Below, piece by piece: positions 34,770 through 45,960 of a DNA stretch of 64,000 bases. The notes under the pieces were generated by a model that saw only the letters and a program-made list of their open reading frames with translations, was not told the DNA's origin and ran no database searches. The stretch spans positions 992,001-1,056,000 of the forward strand of contig VTFK01000159.1 of the NCBI GenBank assembly GCA_009617715.1. The letters run 5' to 3'. The DNA is from Plectrocnemia conspersa (taxonomy: Eukaryota > Arthropoda > Insecta > Trichoptera > Polycentropodidae). The translations under genes were made by a program, and so were the position numbers. How positions within the stretch are numbered: position 1 is the first letter of the stretch; every line of letters starts with the position of its first letter.

Positions 34770-35300
34770 TCGGTTATAAAGCGCGTAGCGTACACTCGTA
34801 AACACCGTTTTAACCAATATCAAAAGGGTGATAAAAATCGAGGGTTGTAATTTTTAGTGCGATCGTAACGCTACCCGATTTCATTTTTACCTCCATCTTT
34901 TATATTGCGGCGATATATAATTTAATTGAACGGTCGTGATTTTTTTTCTTATTCCCCCCATTCACCCATTGATGCCGGACGTCTATCGATTTTATTTTTC
35001 ATTTTCGTGCGACGCTTGGAATAACTCGATTGTTGTTCCTCTCCCGCACGGCCAGATTTTTATTGCGGTCAATTACTGAATCTGGGACCTTTTTTCGCGG
35101 CCGATTCTATCTCCTTTGTATTATTTTTATGTGGATAATCTTCCCTTGGCTTTGGGTCCGGGTCGCATTCCGCCGTCGTTATTTCCCCGTGTTATAGTAT
35201 CGCCACCGTAAGTCCAAAGACGCGTAATTTCTGGAACAAAAACCGAAGGAGTCCGAAGCCGACGGGATTTGTAATACAATCGGTTTTATTGTATTGCATC
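34770..35300. promoter_or_regulatory. GC-richer island 19
   Basis: Strong single-copy island with dense CpG (CCGGGTCGCATTCCGCCGTC near 35157-35176) and TTATTGCGGTCAATTACTG near 35060. No frame is convincing. Good candidate conserved element. Confidence 0.35.
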
Positions 35301-36130
35301 CCTTATTTATACCATTCGGGTAGAACGAGTGTATAGAAATCTATTGTATTGTGTAGGAGAATTGTTAGATAATCGTTTGTACTGGTCTATAGAATGCTGA
35401 TGTATACTTGAAATTAATCAAATGATGGATATATTTTTTTGCAAATATTTTTCTATATGGTATCTAAAATGAATGCTATTAATGCATCCTTTAGTGATTA
35501 AAAATCTCGTACTCATAGCACATATGTAGCAGTTTTTTATCGTAACTAAAACACGTTCGATCTTAGGATATTTTATTAGCAGATAAACCGAGAATCATTC
35601 GGTTTTTAAAGACAATTTTATGGTAGTTACATACATTAAAATACCATAAATATTACATTGAAGATGCAAGTTGATCTTACATATACATCAGGATCTTCTA
35701 GGCCGCATCGCTTAATAAAAAATAGTCATGAGCCGCATTTAAAATTTAATATTAATTTTGACTGTATCCCATATTACCAATGGATTGATTACAACTTTAC
35801 TTTTCACACAAAGAACAATAACATATTATTCTTAATGTGAACACTGAGCTTGTTTTTTCGATATCAGTGTATCAATATTTGGTTCAATAATGAAAGTAGC
35901 GATGTAATGAGAATTATAAAGATTAGTTTTAATTTTACCTTTTGTAATCTTCATACGGTAAAAATTAACGTCCTCTCCAAAAAAGACGTCATAAACATGA
36001 CATATTCTTTGAGTATAGGGTTTTCTTTATTATGCTTATGAAAGTTTAATAAAGACACTTAAATAAATAATTATTTTAAATAAATTAATTATATTACATT
36101 ATTAAAATATATCTATATTTCCAGGCAACA
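35301..36130. other. AT-rich spacer with two consecutive short frames
   Basis: Plus-strand frames of 60 (35658-35840) and 63 codons (35850-36041) lie 9 nt apart without recognisable domains. A pyrimidine-AG at 36123-36124 precedes a 24-codon frame, but the tract is weak. No gene is called. Confidence 0.35.
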
Positions 36131-36590
36131 TGCTTATGGCAACTGAGAATAGAATAACATACATATTGAAACGCACTTGTTGTTTTATGAAATTTTAAAA
36201 TCAACTCTCAAAATCGTCTCATAAAATAGTAATTATTAGTCTCCTTTCTAATTTATTTAATTAACTTTCTTAATTTACCTTATTATCGTATTTTTTTATT
36301 ATCAATTTCCTTTTTGTAAATTAGAAAATTCTTTTATTTCCTCTTGTTCTTATATGTGGCTCAATAATCCATGTAGCATCTTGTCCTCTTTCAATAATTT
36401 CTTATAGTTCTTTATGTACTATACTTGAGATCGGGGAAGAGGGAAAAACTTTATGAAAATCAAATCAATGGCAAAATCATGATCACTACATTATTATTAT
36501 CACTTATTTCTTCTTTGTGTAAAGTTTCAGCGTTTAACTGGATTACTACACGTTTGTGTAAATTATGATATTTTCATTTAACCAGAAGTC
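36131..36590. other. AT-rich spacer
   Basis: AT-rich, pyrimidine-rich in places. Nothing recognised. Confidence 0.45.
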
Positions 36591-37085
36591 TCGAAACTTC
36601 GTACGGAATCCATTCTTTGGCGTTCTATGAATGTAGATTGCTTGCGAATCCTGTTCCGCAGATGAATATATTCATGCCATGATTTTTTTTACCCTTGCCC
36701 CGACACGACCCCCCCGAGAGGATGTGATACACTAAACGGGAATATTGCTGACTTGTTGAGAAAAATGCGAAAGATTTTATCGGGAATAGGTGGGTTCAGA
36801 ACAACACAATTGTATTCCCCGGAGCGTTTTTGTGTTTTGCCTCTGTGTGTATACGTATACATACTCGTGTATGTACTTTCATTTTTATCCATTTTCCGGG
36901 CGCATCGGCTGGCGAGATTGAATAAAAAGAAAAACGATGTACATAACTATTTGCCCCGATGTAAACTTATCCCGTGGATTATGTGACCCACATATGCGGG
37001 GCGGTGTGTACATGTATACGATCATTTTTATCCCGGGGACCTTTAGGCTCTTCGGTTTCATTTTGTTTTTATACAATTTTTCATA
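36591..37085. promoter_or_regulatory. GC-richer island 20
   Basis: Single-copy island whose four overlapping frames on both strands (36689-37146 region) indicate loss of stops through composition rather than coding. CCCCCCGAGAGGATGTG near 36709 and CATATGCGGGGCGG near 36990 are GC-rich. It lies just upstream of the putative ratchet site at 37174. Confidence 0.3.
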
Positions 37086-37147
37086 TTTTTGTGCTACGTT
37101 TAATCAATGTCCATTCATACTTTTGTATATGCTTTTTTTAATATGAA

Positions 37148-37236
37148 TTTAATTATGATTTTTTTTGTTACAGGTAATGGCGATAATATAAAATACTATT
37201 AAATAGTGTATATAAAATCACGGGATTTGAGTAAGT
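37148..37236 (+). other. Candidate recursive (ratchet) splice site 2 with short RS exon
   Basis: TTTAAT near 37148, a run of T, then GTTACAG (AG at 37172-37173) are followed at once by GTAATG (37174-37179). A textbook donor GTAAGT stands at 37231-37236, defining a possible 57-nt exon (37174-37230) that has stops in all three frames. Short non-coding RS exons with such a second donor are known at Drosophila ratchet sites. The first donor is imperfect at its fifth base. No coding reading is possible here, which favours a splicing-only role or chance. Confidence 0.45.
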
Positions 37237-38060
37237 TGTGTGAAATAAGTAAAATCACTACATCATAATTAGTTTATTTATAAGTTATTTATATAATTGT
37301 TACTTTTATAAAAGTAAGTTGCTTCTGCCAGTAAATAATCGTATGACAGTTAAAAAATCATAAGAATTACTTCTCAGTTATGTCGAAACATGAATTATGT
37401 TGTTGGTTGTAGGCAATGTAACATTGTAGTGACGTTAGCAATCGTTCCTTCCTAATTCATTGAGAAATTTGGTTTCTGGCATAGTTCCCAAAAAAGTGAC
37501 TTGGTTTAGACAAAGGTCCATTTAGTGCCAATAAACAAACAAAAACAGTGCATTATAAAACCAGTGAGAAATTCTCACTCTAAATATGTATATTATACTC
37601 ATGCATAGTATTGTAGTAACTGATTTTGATGAAATCCTATCTAATATAATTAGTAAGATTGTTAACAATAGGATTTGAAATTAAACTTTTGTAAGCATTA
37701 TAAATATATACTACAAGTATTATTAATTATATTGTATTAATCTCTAAAAGCTTTTACTATACATTATTATTAGAGTATATGTAAAACAAACCAACCTCAA
37801 AAGAATAATCTATATTATCAAAGCTGATAGCAATTATTTAGTGGAACTGTCGTGCCGAGTTTCGATTTACTAAGAGCTCTTAAAGCTCAGTTAAAGTAAA
37901 TTTCTGAGCTTTATTTTCAAGAGACGAATTAATGGAAAATGCTCGTTTATATCAAAGAGCAACTGTCGTTAATCAACACTATGGCGCGTTAATGCAGTTC
38001 AGTAAATTAAACTAAATTCAATATTAATAAAATTATTAAAATATAAATATTATATGAGCA
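37237..38060. other. AT-rich spacer
   Basis: AT-rich filler. Nothing recognised. Confidence 0.5.
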
Positions 38061-38420
38061 ATTGTGGTCGGTTCTGTTTGTTTGTTTGTATCCATCCAAA
38101 GTCTCTGTCCTATCGGCACAATAATCCTTAAGGCAAATCAGGGTGAAAGATGATGGCGCATAAAAACAAAGTACGGTCAGGCCGCGAACCCTGGGCCCGG
38201 TTTTTGGCGGAATGAAAAGTCCTCTGAAAAATCGTCACGGAATAGCGAACGTGTTGGAGAATATATATGGGCGAATATACCCATAAAGTCCATAGCGAAA
38301 AACTCGGGCGGCCGTTTGTCTTCGACCTCTCTAAAATTAATACATTTATCACTTAAGTGGGTGCGTGCGAGAGGGAAAATAACATTTCTATTGTACGTGT
38401 TCGGAGCATCCGTTTCTATA
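38061..38420. promoter_or_regulatory. GC-richer island 21
   Basis: Compact CpG-bearing island (CAGGCCGCGAACCCTGGGCC near 38178). A 74-codon minus-strand frame (38128-38352) is unrecognised. Confidence 0.3.
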
Positions 38421-39179
38421 TACTATATTTTTTACAGTATAATTCACACACTAATGATTATTGCCGTTGTTTGGAGACGAATTCAACATCAGTAGATTTT
38501 CACAAGAAAAAAATGAACAAAAAAGTCATATCGCTTTTTTGTGTTACTTTTTTATAAAGCTCAAGTTCATGGTTCGTTACGTTCAACACATCGTATCCAA
38601 GAAACCGTTATATTAATATATTATTATTATATTGTGAAATAAAATATTTTTTTTATCAAGTTTTAAGATATTTTAAAAATTGATTAAGAATATTTGTTTC
38701 TGTTGCCTACGTTTGATTATTTATAGAATGTACTGGATATTAAATATCCCGAACGTACATTTAAATTTTACAGGTAAATAAAAATTAAATTTAGCGACAT
38801 ATATAATATATTAAATTTTTTCAATATTTATTTTAATTAACCTTTAAATATTTATTTTAAATAAAGTTAGTATTTTTTGAAATTTTGTAATTATTATATC
38901 TTTGTTTTACTAATAATGATTTTTATAGTAGGGGAATGCTTGGATATTCTTCCCTTAAATCTCATATTACAATGATTATATACTGAAAATTTAAATAAAT
39001 ATCATAGTTTATTTAAATAGTATATAACTATATAATTGAGAATTTATCATTAAAATTGCAAAATTATATTTTCTCGTTTCTCGAAAAACAATTATAATTT
39101 TTTTTTCTTAAAATTAATTTCATCTGAATATTTTTATTTAAAATAAAAACTAGTAGTTTAAAATCCGCTTTACAGCTGT
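38421..39179. other. AT-rich spacer
   Basis: AT-rich filler. TTTTACAG|GTAAAT at about 38774 resembles an acceptor-donor junction with a poor pyrimidine tract. Confidence 0.45.
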
Positions 39180-39460
39180 ATTCAGAGCAGGTAGTCAGAA
39201 AAGGGACAGGGATTTCAGATTAACACTCCGAACACGTTGTTTTACCAATATAAGTTTTATGACTGACTCTATGAATTACTATTAGTGAACATTTCGTTTC
39301 GACTTCCTCTAACATTTTCCGGTCAAAAAAAATAAGATCGCGAGGATCAATAACTTAAGAATGTTTATATTATTAGGTCTTTGGCAAGGATAGAGAATGT
39401 TGTCATTTTTTGCAAAATACTAGGGAAACTATCACGTGATGAAACGTAATATTTAATTAA
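39180..39460. other. Weak mixed patch
   Basis: Slightly GC-richer single-copy DNA (AAGGGACAGGG near 39200). Nothing recognised. Confidence 0.3.
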
Positions 39461-40679
39461 ACATGCATTACATATTTTAACCAGAATATTTATAATATCT
39501 CATTTAATAAATTGAAATATATTAAAAATGTAAAACATATTTACTCGTACGTTTTGATAAATGTTATACTCTTCTTCATGATCGTTATTATTTTAATTAG
39601 TAACTATAATATAATATAATGCATAAATATTGACCTAAACTGCTTTGAATGAAATCAGTAAAAATAATTTTTATGAACAAAGATAAATTGCTACAAAAAA
39701 TATTACACTGTATTTTTTACAAAGTTTCTTTCTTGAATGCTTTCGAGATATTTTTTTTTCATAACTACTTTTCAAAAGTGTTTTATATATTAGTCTCTTT
39801 ATCGCTTTTAACCCTTTGAGTAGTGAGTTAATTTATACACATGGAAGTGAGTGAATTTTACGTATTTTTCCATAATTATTTCTCTTTTTATTTATTTATT
39901 ATTTTTTTATGTTAAATTTATAGAAAATTATAAAAGGAACAGTGTTTCTCGGCGTTTTATTGCTCTATATTATTTTACTACTTTTTTGTATTATTAATTT
40001 ATTTTCAAACATTTCTACTATAAAATTTCGTTGATTTATTTTATATTTTTTCAATATATTATCCGGTTATTATGGATTTTTTAATATCAATTCAGAGTAA
40101 TATTAATTTTTCTAATATTTTTTTTATAACCGGTAAAATACTTATTATTCTGTATGAGGCAATATCATCTGGATTCATTTCTTTGTTTAAGTAAAATTAT
40201 AATTTGAGCAACCTTCCATTGGGTTGAAAAGTAGTTTAATTTAATTATGAAGTTGAATCGATGGTCATTAATCTTATGACTTTCACGGGTAATTATTTTA
40301 TCACTCTGCCGCTTATAAGATGCTCCCTGCGTCCTCTTGCTAGTCATATCTTTTTCTATTATGTTTACTTTTTTTTTTTATTGAGAATGTTTTATATTAT
40401 TTTCCCATCTGAAGAGGTTCATTTATCACTCTTGTTATTAAATAAAACGCCAAAAAATGCACTGCGCATAAAATTAAAGTGATCTCTAAAACTATTAGTA
40501 ATTTATTGGTAAACTTTTTCAAGTAATGATTTTTTATATAAAATGCATGTTTATGTTATTTATTCATTTCGCATATCGTAGTATAATCATAAAAATAAAA
40601 AAAAAAGGTTTAAAAATATATCAATCATAAGGATACTAAATATTAAATAACAAACCAAATTATTTCTCAATTTGGGTTT
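39461..40679. other. AT-rich spacer
   Basis: Long AT-rich stretch. The frames at 40165-40347 and 40261-40482 overlap on opposite strands and are not recognised. Confidence 0.5.
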
Positions 40680-41440
40680 CGCGTCCGCGCGCGTTCAGTT
40701 CACTCGGTCAATTAACACGAATCGAAGGGACTATTTGAATCTATTGTTTCCGCGAGGTGTACTAGAATAGTGACCGGATTCAACGACCCCTTTGTCTCGT
40801 CACAATTTCATTACGTGCTCGGCTGCGGACCTTCTATTAAAATTTTCATTTCCAACATAAAGGATTTCGATTGCCAGTAATGCGATAAACACGCGGCGTA
40901 TCCGTTAACGCAGTTTAACGACTCGTTTCGATACTAGACTCAACAGTTATATTGTATTGTATAATATTCACATATGGATATTAATATATGATTTATGCAT
41001 GTACGTCACGTATGCACACGTACATACGTACGCGTTTTAAAAGTCATAATCGTCGGACTTTTGCTTTCGTTTTGTGTCGTTTTCGGCCGGATGACGATTG
41101 CATTCCGTTCGACGATAAAACCTTTGAAATTCCTGAGCGCTGATGCAATTTCCTCGCCAAGTTCTCGGAACGGCTTACTGAGTTTTGCCTTAAAAGGATT
41201 ATTAAGATTTAGCCGAACGCTGCGAAAGTATTGAAAGTTTGCGAATATTAAATCGTTACTGTTACGCGGAATTTGGTTTCTTTGAATCCGTATCACATCT
41301 GTCAATATCTCGATTTAACGAGCATTTTGATCGATCGATCGATATTGTTTTATTTTTAAAAAACACGTGGTAGTGCTGTGCATTTTTTAAAATTTATCTG
41401 CAACTTCTAAACCGCCACTTGAAAAAATGGCGGTATGCGA
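40680..41440. promoter_or_regulatory. GC-richer island 22
   Basis: A large single-copy island. It starts with GCGTCCGCGCGCGTTC (40681-40696), continues with CpG-bearing DNA to about 41300, and includes the palindromic GATCGATCGATCGAT (41329-41343) and an exact 7-bp hairpin ACCGCCA (41411-41417) / TGGCGGT (41428-41434). A 79-codon plus-strand and a 99-codon minus-strand frame overlap here, which argues against coding. Strong candidate conserved element. Confidence 0.35.
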
Positions 41441-41662
41441 TCGTACAGCATAATTTTTTAGATGTTTATTAAATCACACTGACCTCTCGCTTGATGGGAT
41501 CACATATAAGGTAATTCGACTACTCGCAATATATATTCTCCGAACTCTCCTTTTATTTTCTTCTCTGATTTTTATATAAATCGTATAGATTTTCTTTGAA
41601 AACAAGGTTTATTCGTAGACGCATAATTGTGTATAATTTATTTGTAGACACGTAATAATATA
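41441..41662. other. AT-rich spacer
   Basis: AT-rich filler downstream of the minus-strand frame at 41663. Nothing recognised. Confidence 0.4.
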
Positions 41663-41932
41663 TTATTTCTCTTGACAAGAAGCAAATCTATAATTTAAAT
41701 TTAGTGGTTGACTAATATTAACGATGCAATCTTCACATTTTGTTTTATCATATATTATTTCGACTTGTGGTTGACGTGCTCTTTTGTTAATAGAGCTCTG
41801 GTTCGGTTTTCGTGCTAACCTCGTATTGTCTTTTGGGGTGTTTTGTGGCATTGTAGTAGTAACATATGAGATCAATAATTCGATAATCATCCTATCGAGG
41901 TTAGGGTCAGTTTCGCATGTAAAATACCACAC
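41663..41932 (-). CDS. Unidentified minus-strand frame, possibly a retroelement ORF start
   Basis: This 89-codon frame is followed by AT-rich DNA and preceded on its strand by a GC-rich leader with a strong hairpin (41938-41975). The protein has a polar, basic middle (PQNTPKDNTRLARKP, then NKRARQPQ) and a CEDC pair near residue 71, and looks more like coding sequence than the typical chance frame here. I recognise no family. Its position, adjoining the 3' end of LINE copy C, suggests a retroelement leader plus start of a first ORF, or a flanking single-copy sequence. It could still be chance. Confidence 0.2.
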   Translation of the reverse strand: MWYFTCETDPNLDRMIIELLISYVTTTMPQNTPKDNTRLARKPNQSSINKRARQPQVEIIYDKTKCEDCIVNISQPLNLNYRFASCQEK

Positions 41933-41937
41933 TGCTC

Positions 41938-41975
41938 GCTCGTCTCGACCGAGTAACCTCCGGACGGAGACGAGC
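41938..41975. repeat. GC-rich hairpin, 9-bp exact stem
   Basis: GCTCGTCTC (41938-41946) and GAGACGAGC (41967-41975) are exact inverted copies with a 20-nt GC-rich loop. An outer TCGCT/AGCGA pairing can extend it across a bulge. It lies just upstream (minus strand) of the frame at 41663-41932. Confidence 0.7.
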
Positions 41976-42149
41976 CAATGAGCGATTATTGTTCGGTGCG
42001 GTTTAATACGAATTGCATCAGACTACTAAGGATTATCCCAGCAATTCCATTATGAATTATTTCAAGTTTGTATACATACAATCCACCCCTAAATCCACAT
42101 TGGTGCCAGACGATAGGTGTGTTAAGAAATGCGGAAGCGCTCTTTATAT
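41976..42149. other. Mixed single-copy flank
   Basis: Moderate-GC DNA between the hairpin and LINE copy C. TTGGTGCCAGACG near 42099 is faintly like a tRNA primer-binding region but no LTR was found. Confidence 0.25.
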
Positions 42150-43250
42150 AAGACATTTATTTTAATAATATAATTCATTTTACAAACATATCATTATTTA
42201 CTACACATAAATGTTACCGTTTATAAACGTTTTTAACAGTAACAATTTTATTATAATATATATTAGCTACAATTTAATAAAACATACAAATATAAAATAT
42301 AACGTTGGTTGTAATAAAAAACCGTTAAAAATTAAAGTGTAAGAAAAAACAATGGATTAAGTGCTAATTTAAGTACATTTAGCTTAAACTTTGGAACCAT
42401 TGATATCATGTATGTTCTTCAGGCTCTAAAGCAATGTGATTTGGCATTTTGTGCTTATCTTTAAATTTAACCGTTTGTATGCCACGGACGCCATACGAAG
42501 CTCTATTGAGTCGCAACCGTATTGCCACGTGTTTCCTACGAAGCTCTCGCAAAAATTCGAATTTATGCTTTGAAATGATATTTCAAAACTTGGTATATAA
42601 AGCCATCTATGGAAAAACGTTTAAAATTATTGCCACTCTATAGTATTCATAAAATGGCGAGAATTAAATGTTACCTTTGTTTTGTGCCTTTGTAATTTTT
42701 AATAACAATGTTGTTTTAATAAAAAGCTAATGTTGTTTTTATCTTAGTCTCCTACTAGAGTTAGTGTGGTTTCGCGAAATATTTTTTTTAATTTTTGGTA
42801 TAAAAGTGACGATGTTCTTTGATTGTCGGTATCTAAAAGCTATCGTGAAGTTTTATTTTGGATGACTTGCAATTTAGAAAAAATTGCATTTTTGGTGTTA
42901 CTCCACACCGGACAGACATACATCATTAATTGTATATATATATTAAGATTTTACGTAATCGCGCTCTTTCCATTATATTTTAGTCTGAGGGTCGTATGGC
43001 GGCAAGCGAAGTTCCAAAATGTGTTTATTTATTTTAAGCTTGAAGTTCAGATGTAAGACTAGATATTTAACACTTGATTTCCATTCTACATTTTTGCCCT
43101 GATCACTTTGGAGAGGCGATGGAAAAGTGTCTACGTTTCATAAATATAATTTATTCTGTTTAGAAACGGTTCGAGTAAACTTCTTTGAGGAGCTCCAGTT
43201 CGAAGCGTTTTTAATATCTGAATCTAATACTGCCGCTGTGTTATGATGCG
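42150..43250 (-). mobile_element. Jockey-type LINE remnant, copy C, with nested insertion
   Basis: The 3' end is TTTATTTTAATAATATAA (42160-42177), followed by the same ordered blocks as copies A and B2. On the minus strand GKNVEWKSSVKYLVLHL (near 43030-43090), then YVCPVWSNT and NAIFSKLQVI (42865-42930) are readable. Together they are the region between the catalytic core and C terminus of Jockey reverse transcriptase (KYLGL.LD...CPVWSNT...KLQ..QN). Frames are broken by stops and by an unrelated 0.25-kb block (42476-42722). The copy is 5'-truncated. Confidence 0.7.
42476..42722. mobile_element. Unidentified block nested in LINE copy C
   Basis: Copies A and B2 run straight from the ATCTTTAAATTTAA-type block to the GTTTTTATC block. 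In copy C these are separated by about 247 nt of GC-richer sequence (GCCACGGACGCCATACGAAG near its left end). It contains a 10-nt direct repeat ACGAAGCTCT (42496 and 42537). No clean target duplication, tail or inverted end could be fixed. It may be a SINE-like or other small insertion, or a fragment trapped by recombination. Confidence 0.4.
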
Positions 43251-43718
43251 TTTTTGCTGTTTTTTTTGTCATATCAGCGTGCCTCATTTTCTAAATTATT
43301 ATATTCGCTTGAGATATGACCTTGGATCTTTACGACGCCGATTATTGCGTAACTCGAAAATAAACAGCGCGAACTCGTCTGCTGGAGTGAACGCACCTTG
43401 GGAGTGGTCAAGTCGAGTTAGCGTTGGTAGGTATCGCAGCTCGCCAACGGTTAACGACCTCTGGCCTTCGGCGATCTTCGGCCCGAGTCGGCGATCCACG
43501 GCTCGCGTCGGCGCACAGAGGTTTTTAACCCTTTGCAACCGTCGCTGTCGGCCCCGAGGCGTCGAGGAGTGCTTCTGAAATAAGGATAGTAATACATACT
43601 CGCATACTCGTGCACATAGTCGCATGGAAGATTTTGCGCCTCGGGCGTGTGTTGTTGTTTTTAAAAAACACTCCTTCCAGGATGCTGTGAATATGCATAT
43701 TGGGAATAATTACACCCT
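43251..43718. promoter_or_regulatory. GC-richest island of the window
   Basis: Single-copy DNA reaching 39 G/C in 60 bases at 43441-43500. Plus (43243-43578) and minus (43299-43625) frames overlap fully, so openness reflects composition. It lies between LINE copy C and a lysine-rich minus-strand frame, so it may be a 5' leader of a retroelement or a CpG-rich regulatory element. Confidence 0.3.
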
Positions 43719-43910
43719 TTATTTTTTCTTTCTCTTCCTTAATATATTTTTGAACATTCCTGCTTCCGCTCCTACTGGTTTCGTGGAGCTTGATGATATT
43801 TGACTCGATGTTTGCTGAACCTTCTTTGGAGTCCATTTATCAACATTGGTCTCTAATTTACTATCTATAGATATATCAGAATACTCGTTATTATTAATAT
43901 TTTTGCTCAA
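43719..43910 (-). CDS. Unidentified lysine- and serine-rich minus-strand frame
   Basis: The 63-codon frame has a polar start (NNNEYSDISIDSK), a serine run (QTSSQISSSSTKP) and a basic end. Such composition is seen in nucleic-acid-binding first ORFs of LINEs but also in chance frames. An overlapping frame (43525-43836) continues the minus-strand reading with KEEKEKIKGVIIPN. No zinc knuckle or other motif is present. Treated as unidentified and possibly part of a decayed retroelement. Confidence 0.15.
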   Translation of the reverse strand: MSKNINNNEYSDISIDSKLETNVDKWTPKKVQQTSSQISSSSTKPVGAEAGMFKNILRKRKKK

Positions 43911-44100
43911 TTTTTATTTCATATTTTTTTACTATTGCAACTTTGAATAGTGTCATTGTCAATCCCTTATCGATATGACTGCTTTATATTTTAGGATGTT
44001 AGAGACCAGCGGTATTAAACGCAAATAAACCTATAATTAGTTCAAAGGATCCAGCCATTCTTGCTATATTAAATAATATAAACAATATATTTTTAAATCT

Positions 44101-44157
44101 CAGTGTAACACCAAGTTGTGGATAAACCATGGAGTTTTTGACTCAATTCTTATTGCA
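44101..44157 (-). mobile_element. Jockey LINE fragment F, C-terminal motif only
   Basis: The minus strand reads IRIESKTPWFIHNLVLH followed by a stop, matching the PWF block of copies D and E. The flanking AT-rich 44030-44100 may be its 3' part. Nothing upstream is readable. Confidence 0.55.
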
Positions 44158-44340
44158 ATATGTAAAATTAAATTTACTTTTATTGATTGCTGTCTTTGAA
44201 TACTGTGAGGGACGTCACGTGGTCACCTAATGGACGTGGTGTTTGAATCAGTGAAAGTGGCATAATTAATTGGAGCGCTTAAATCACGTCCAGTTAACCC
44301 AATGCGTAATCAAAATTTAGAATGTGTTTTATTATCGCGC
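44158..44340. promoter_or_regulatory. Small GC-richer patch
   Basis: Contains GGGACGTCACGTGGTCACC (44208-44226), with a CACGTG E-box inside a near-palindrome, and a TAATTAATTG core at 44255-44264. Short and single-copy. Confidence 0.25.
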
Positions 44341-45590
44341 TAATCAGATTATATGTATGTATAAAAATAACGGTAATAGCAGTTACCGATTTTTACTCTC
44401 CTTAATGCAGTGCTTTTCAAATTTTATATTACAACGCCCTTATTTAAGAAAAATTTTGGTTCCCCCTGATTTTTATAATAATTTAGGTACATAATTAAAT
44501 AGTAAAAATAAGTTTTGCTTCAAAAACTATAAAAATAATTAAAATTAGGTTAACTTAAATGTATTTGAATTTAAAAACATATAAGTAAAATTATGAAAGT
44601 ACTACTCGGGGCTATTTTTTCATCATAGGGTTGATATTTTTATATTCTATAGCAAATAATGCAGAAAATAATATAGTGTTATGATGGCAACAGCATTTGA
44701 ATAACTTTGTTTAATAATCTCTCAAAATATATGTCAATCCTTATGCATCATATCGTTCATCAACAAATATATTACATGCACAATATGAAAAGTACATTAT
44801 CGAACCTCGTAAATGTTACGTAAAATATTTTTGTTGACTTTGATATTTTTTTTGTAAATTGAGTTTTTCATAGCTTTTTTTTTACATTTTGCGTTTATGT
44901 AAGACACGTATTTGATAAGACAGAAAATGTATTATTTCACGTGCATTTTTGTTTATTTAACACATCCAATTTTCTTTGAAAAATCTATGTATTTACCATA
45001 TTTAGAATGCATAGTTGCAATGCGCAGTTTTAATTTACATGGTTTCATACCATAACCAGTCAGAACTTTTGTATAAACCATACACATTGTTTATAACAAG
45101 TCATTAATCATAATACTTGTGAATTCTAATAATAAATTATATTTATTATTCTATTCCTACTATCTTGACAGTATTTTCATTATTTGTAACCAGTCACAAA
45201 TTATCTATTCCTTTGAAAATATAAGGAATAAGTTATAATTAAGGATTAATATGATACACTTCGCGCTCAGTCTGGAAACCGCTACCTTAATGTATTTTAT
45301 GATATACTATTATTGTAAAAACTAAAATCGAAAGTCAGTGCAAATAGTGCTCGTTAAAACTAAGATTATTCAAGGGTAGATACAAATAATAATCATTTAC
45401 TGACTATGGATATTTAAGGGCGCACATGAAAATGTAAATAAATAAACAAGTTATTCCATAATAAATTTATATGTCATAATCTTACGATAAAAAATAATCT
45501 TTTTTATGTGTTAGTTGGCTTAATAAATAATCCGAATAGGTGCTAGATCGTCCATCACACTAGATTATACTGTCACATTATGAATTCCAT
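44341..45590. other. AT-rich spacer
   Basis: Long AT-rich stretch with an exact inverted repeat AATAATAAAT / ATTTATTATT at 45128-45150. No gene or element recognised. Confidence 0.5.
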
Positions 45591-45960
45591 TACAACATCG
45601 TCAGATAAATTATTAATCCAAGTATGTGCTGTCGTCGGCGTTTTCCCCCCTTCTTTTCAGTTTTTTCTTTAGCAATAATGCTAATTTTTACGCTCGCTCC
45701 CCTATTCATTGATTTTCTTCCGGATGGAGAAGTTAACTTTTGTTCTTTGCCATGGCATAATAAATTACTCCGTTTCCATTAGTGGCCATAGTATGTGGGT
45801 ATTTCAAATGGGATATCGGGTGCTTCTCGCGGAAGAAATTTCTTTTCAAACTTCAACAGAGTCATTGGTCGTAACGTCTCATCGATCTCCCCCTCGGGGG
45901 TGTTTAAATTGATGACCAAAAGTCTTGGAGGGATTTAGTCAATTTATGCAGTTTAAAGGG
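45591..45960. promoter_or_regulatory. GC-richer island 23
   Basis: Single-copy stretch with TGCTGTCGTCGGCG and CCCCTCGGGGG blocks. The frame 45709-45912 is unrecognised. Confidence 0.25.

Noticed and set aside
38760..38785. TTTTACAG|GTAAAT junction
   Set aside because: The upstream tract is A-rich rather than pyrimidine-rich, so it is unlikely to work as an acceptor.
41006..41305. 99-codon minus-strand frame
   Set aside because: Overlapped by a 79-codon plus-strand frame in a CpG-rich island, and no family resemblance.
43299..43625. 108-codon arginine-rich minus-strand frame
   Set aside because: Fully overlapped by a plus-strand frame in the GC-richest island, so openness is compositional.
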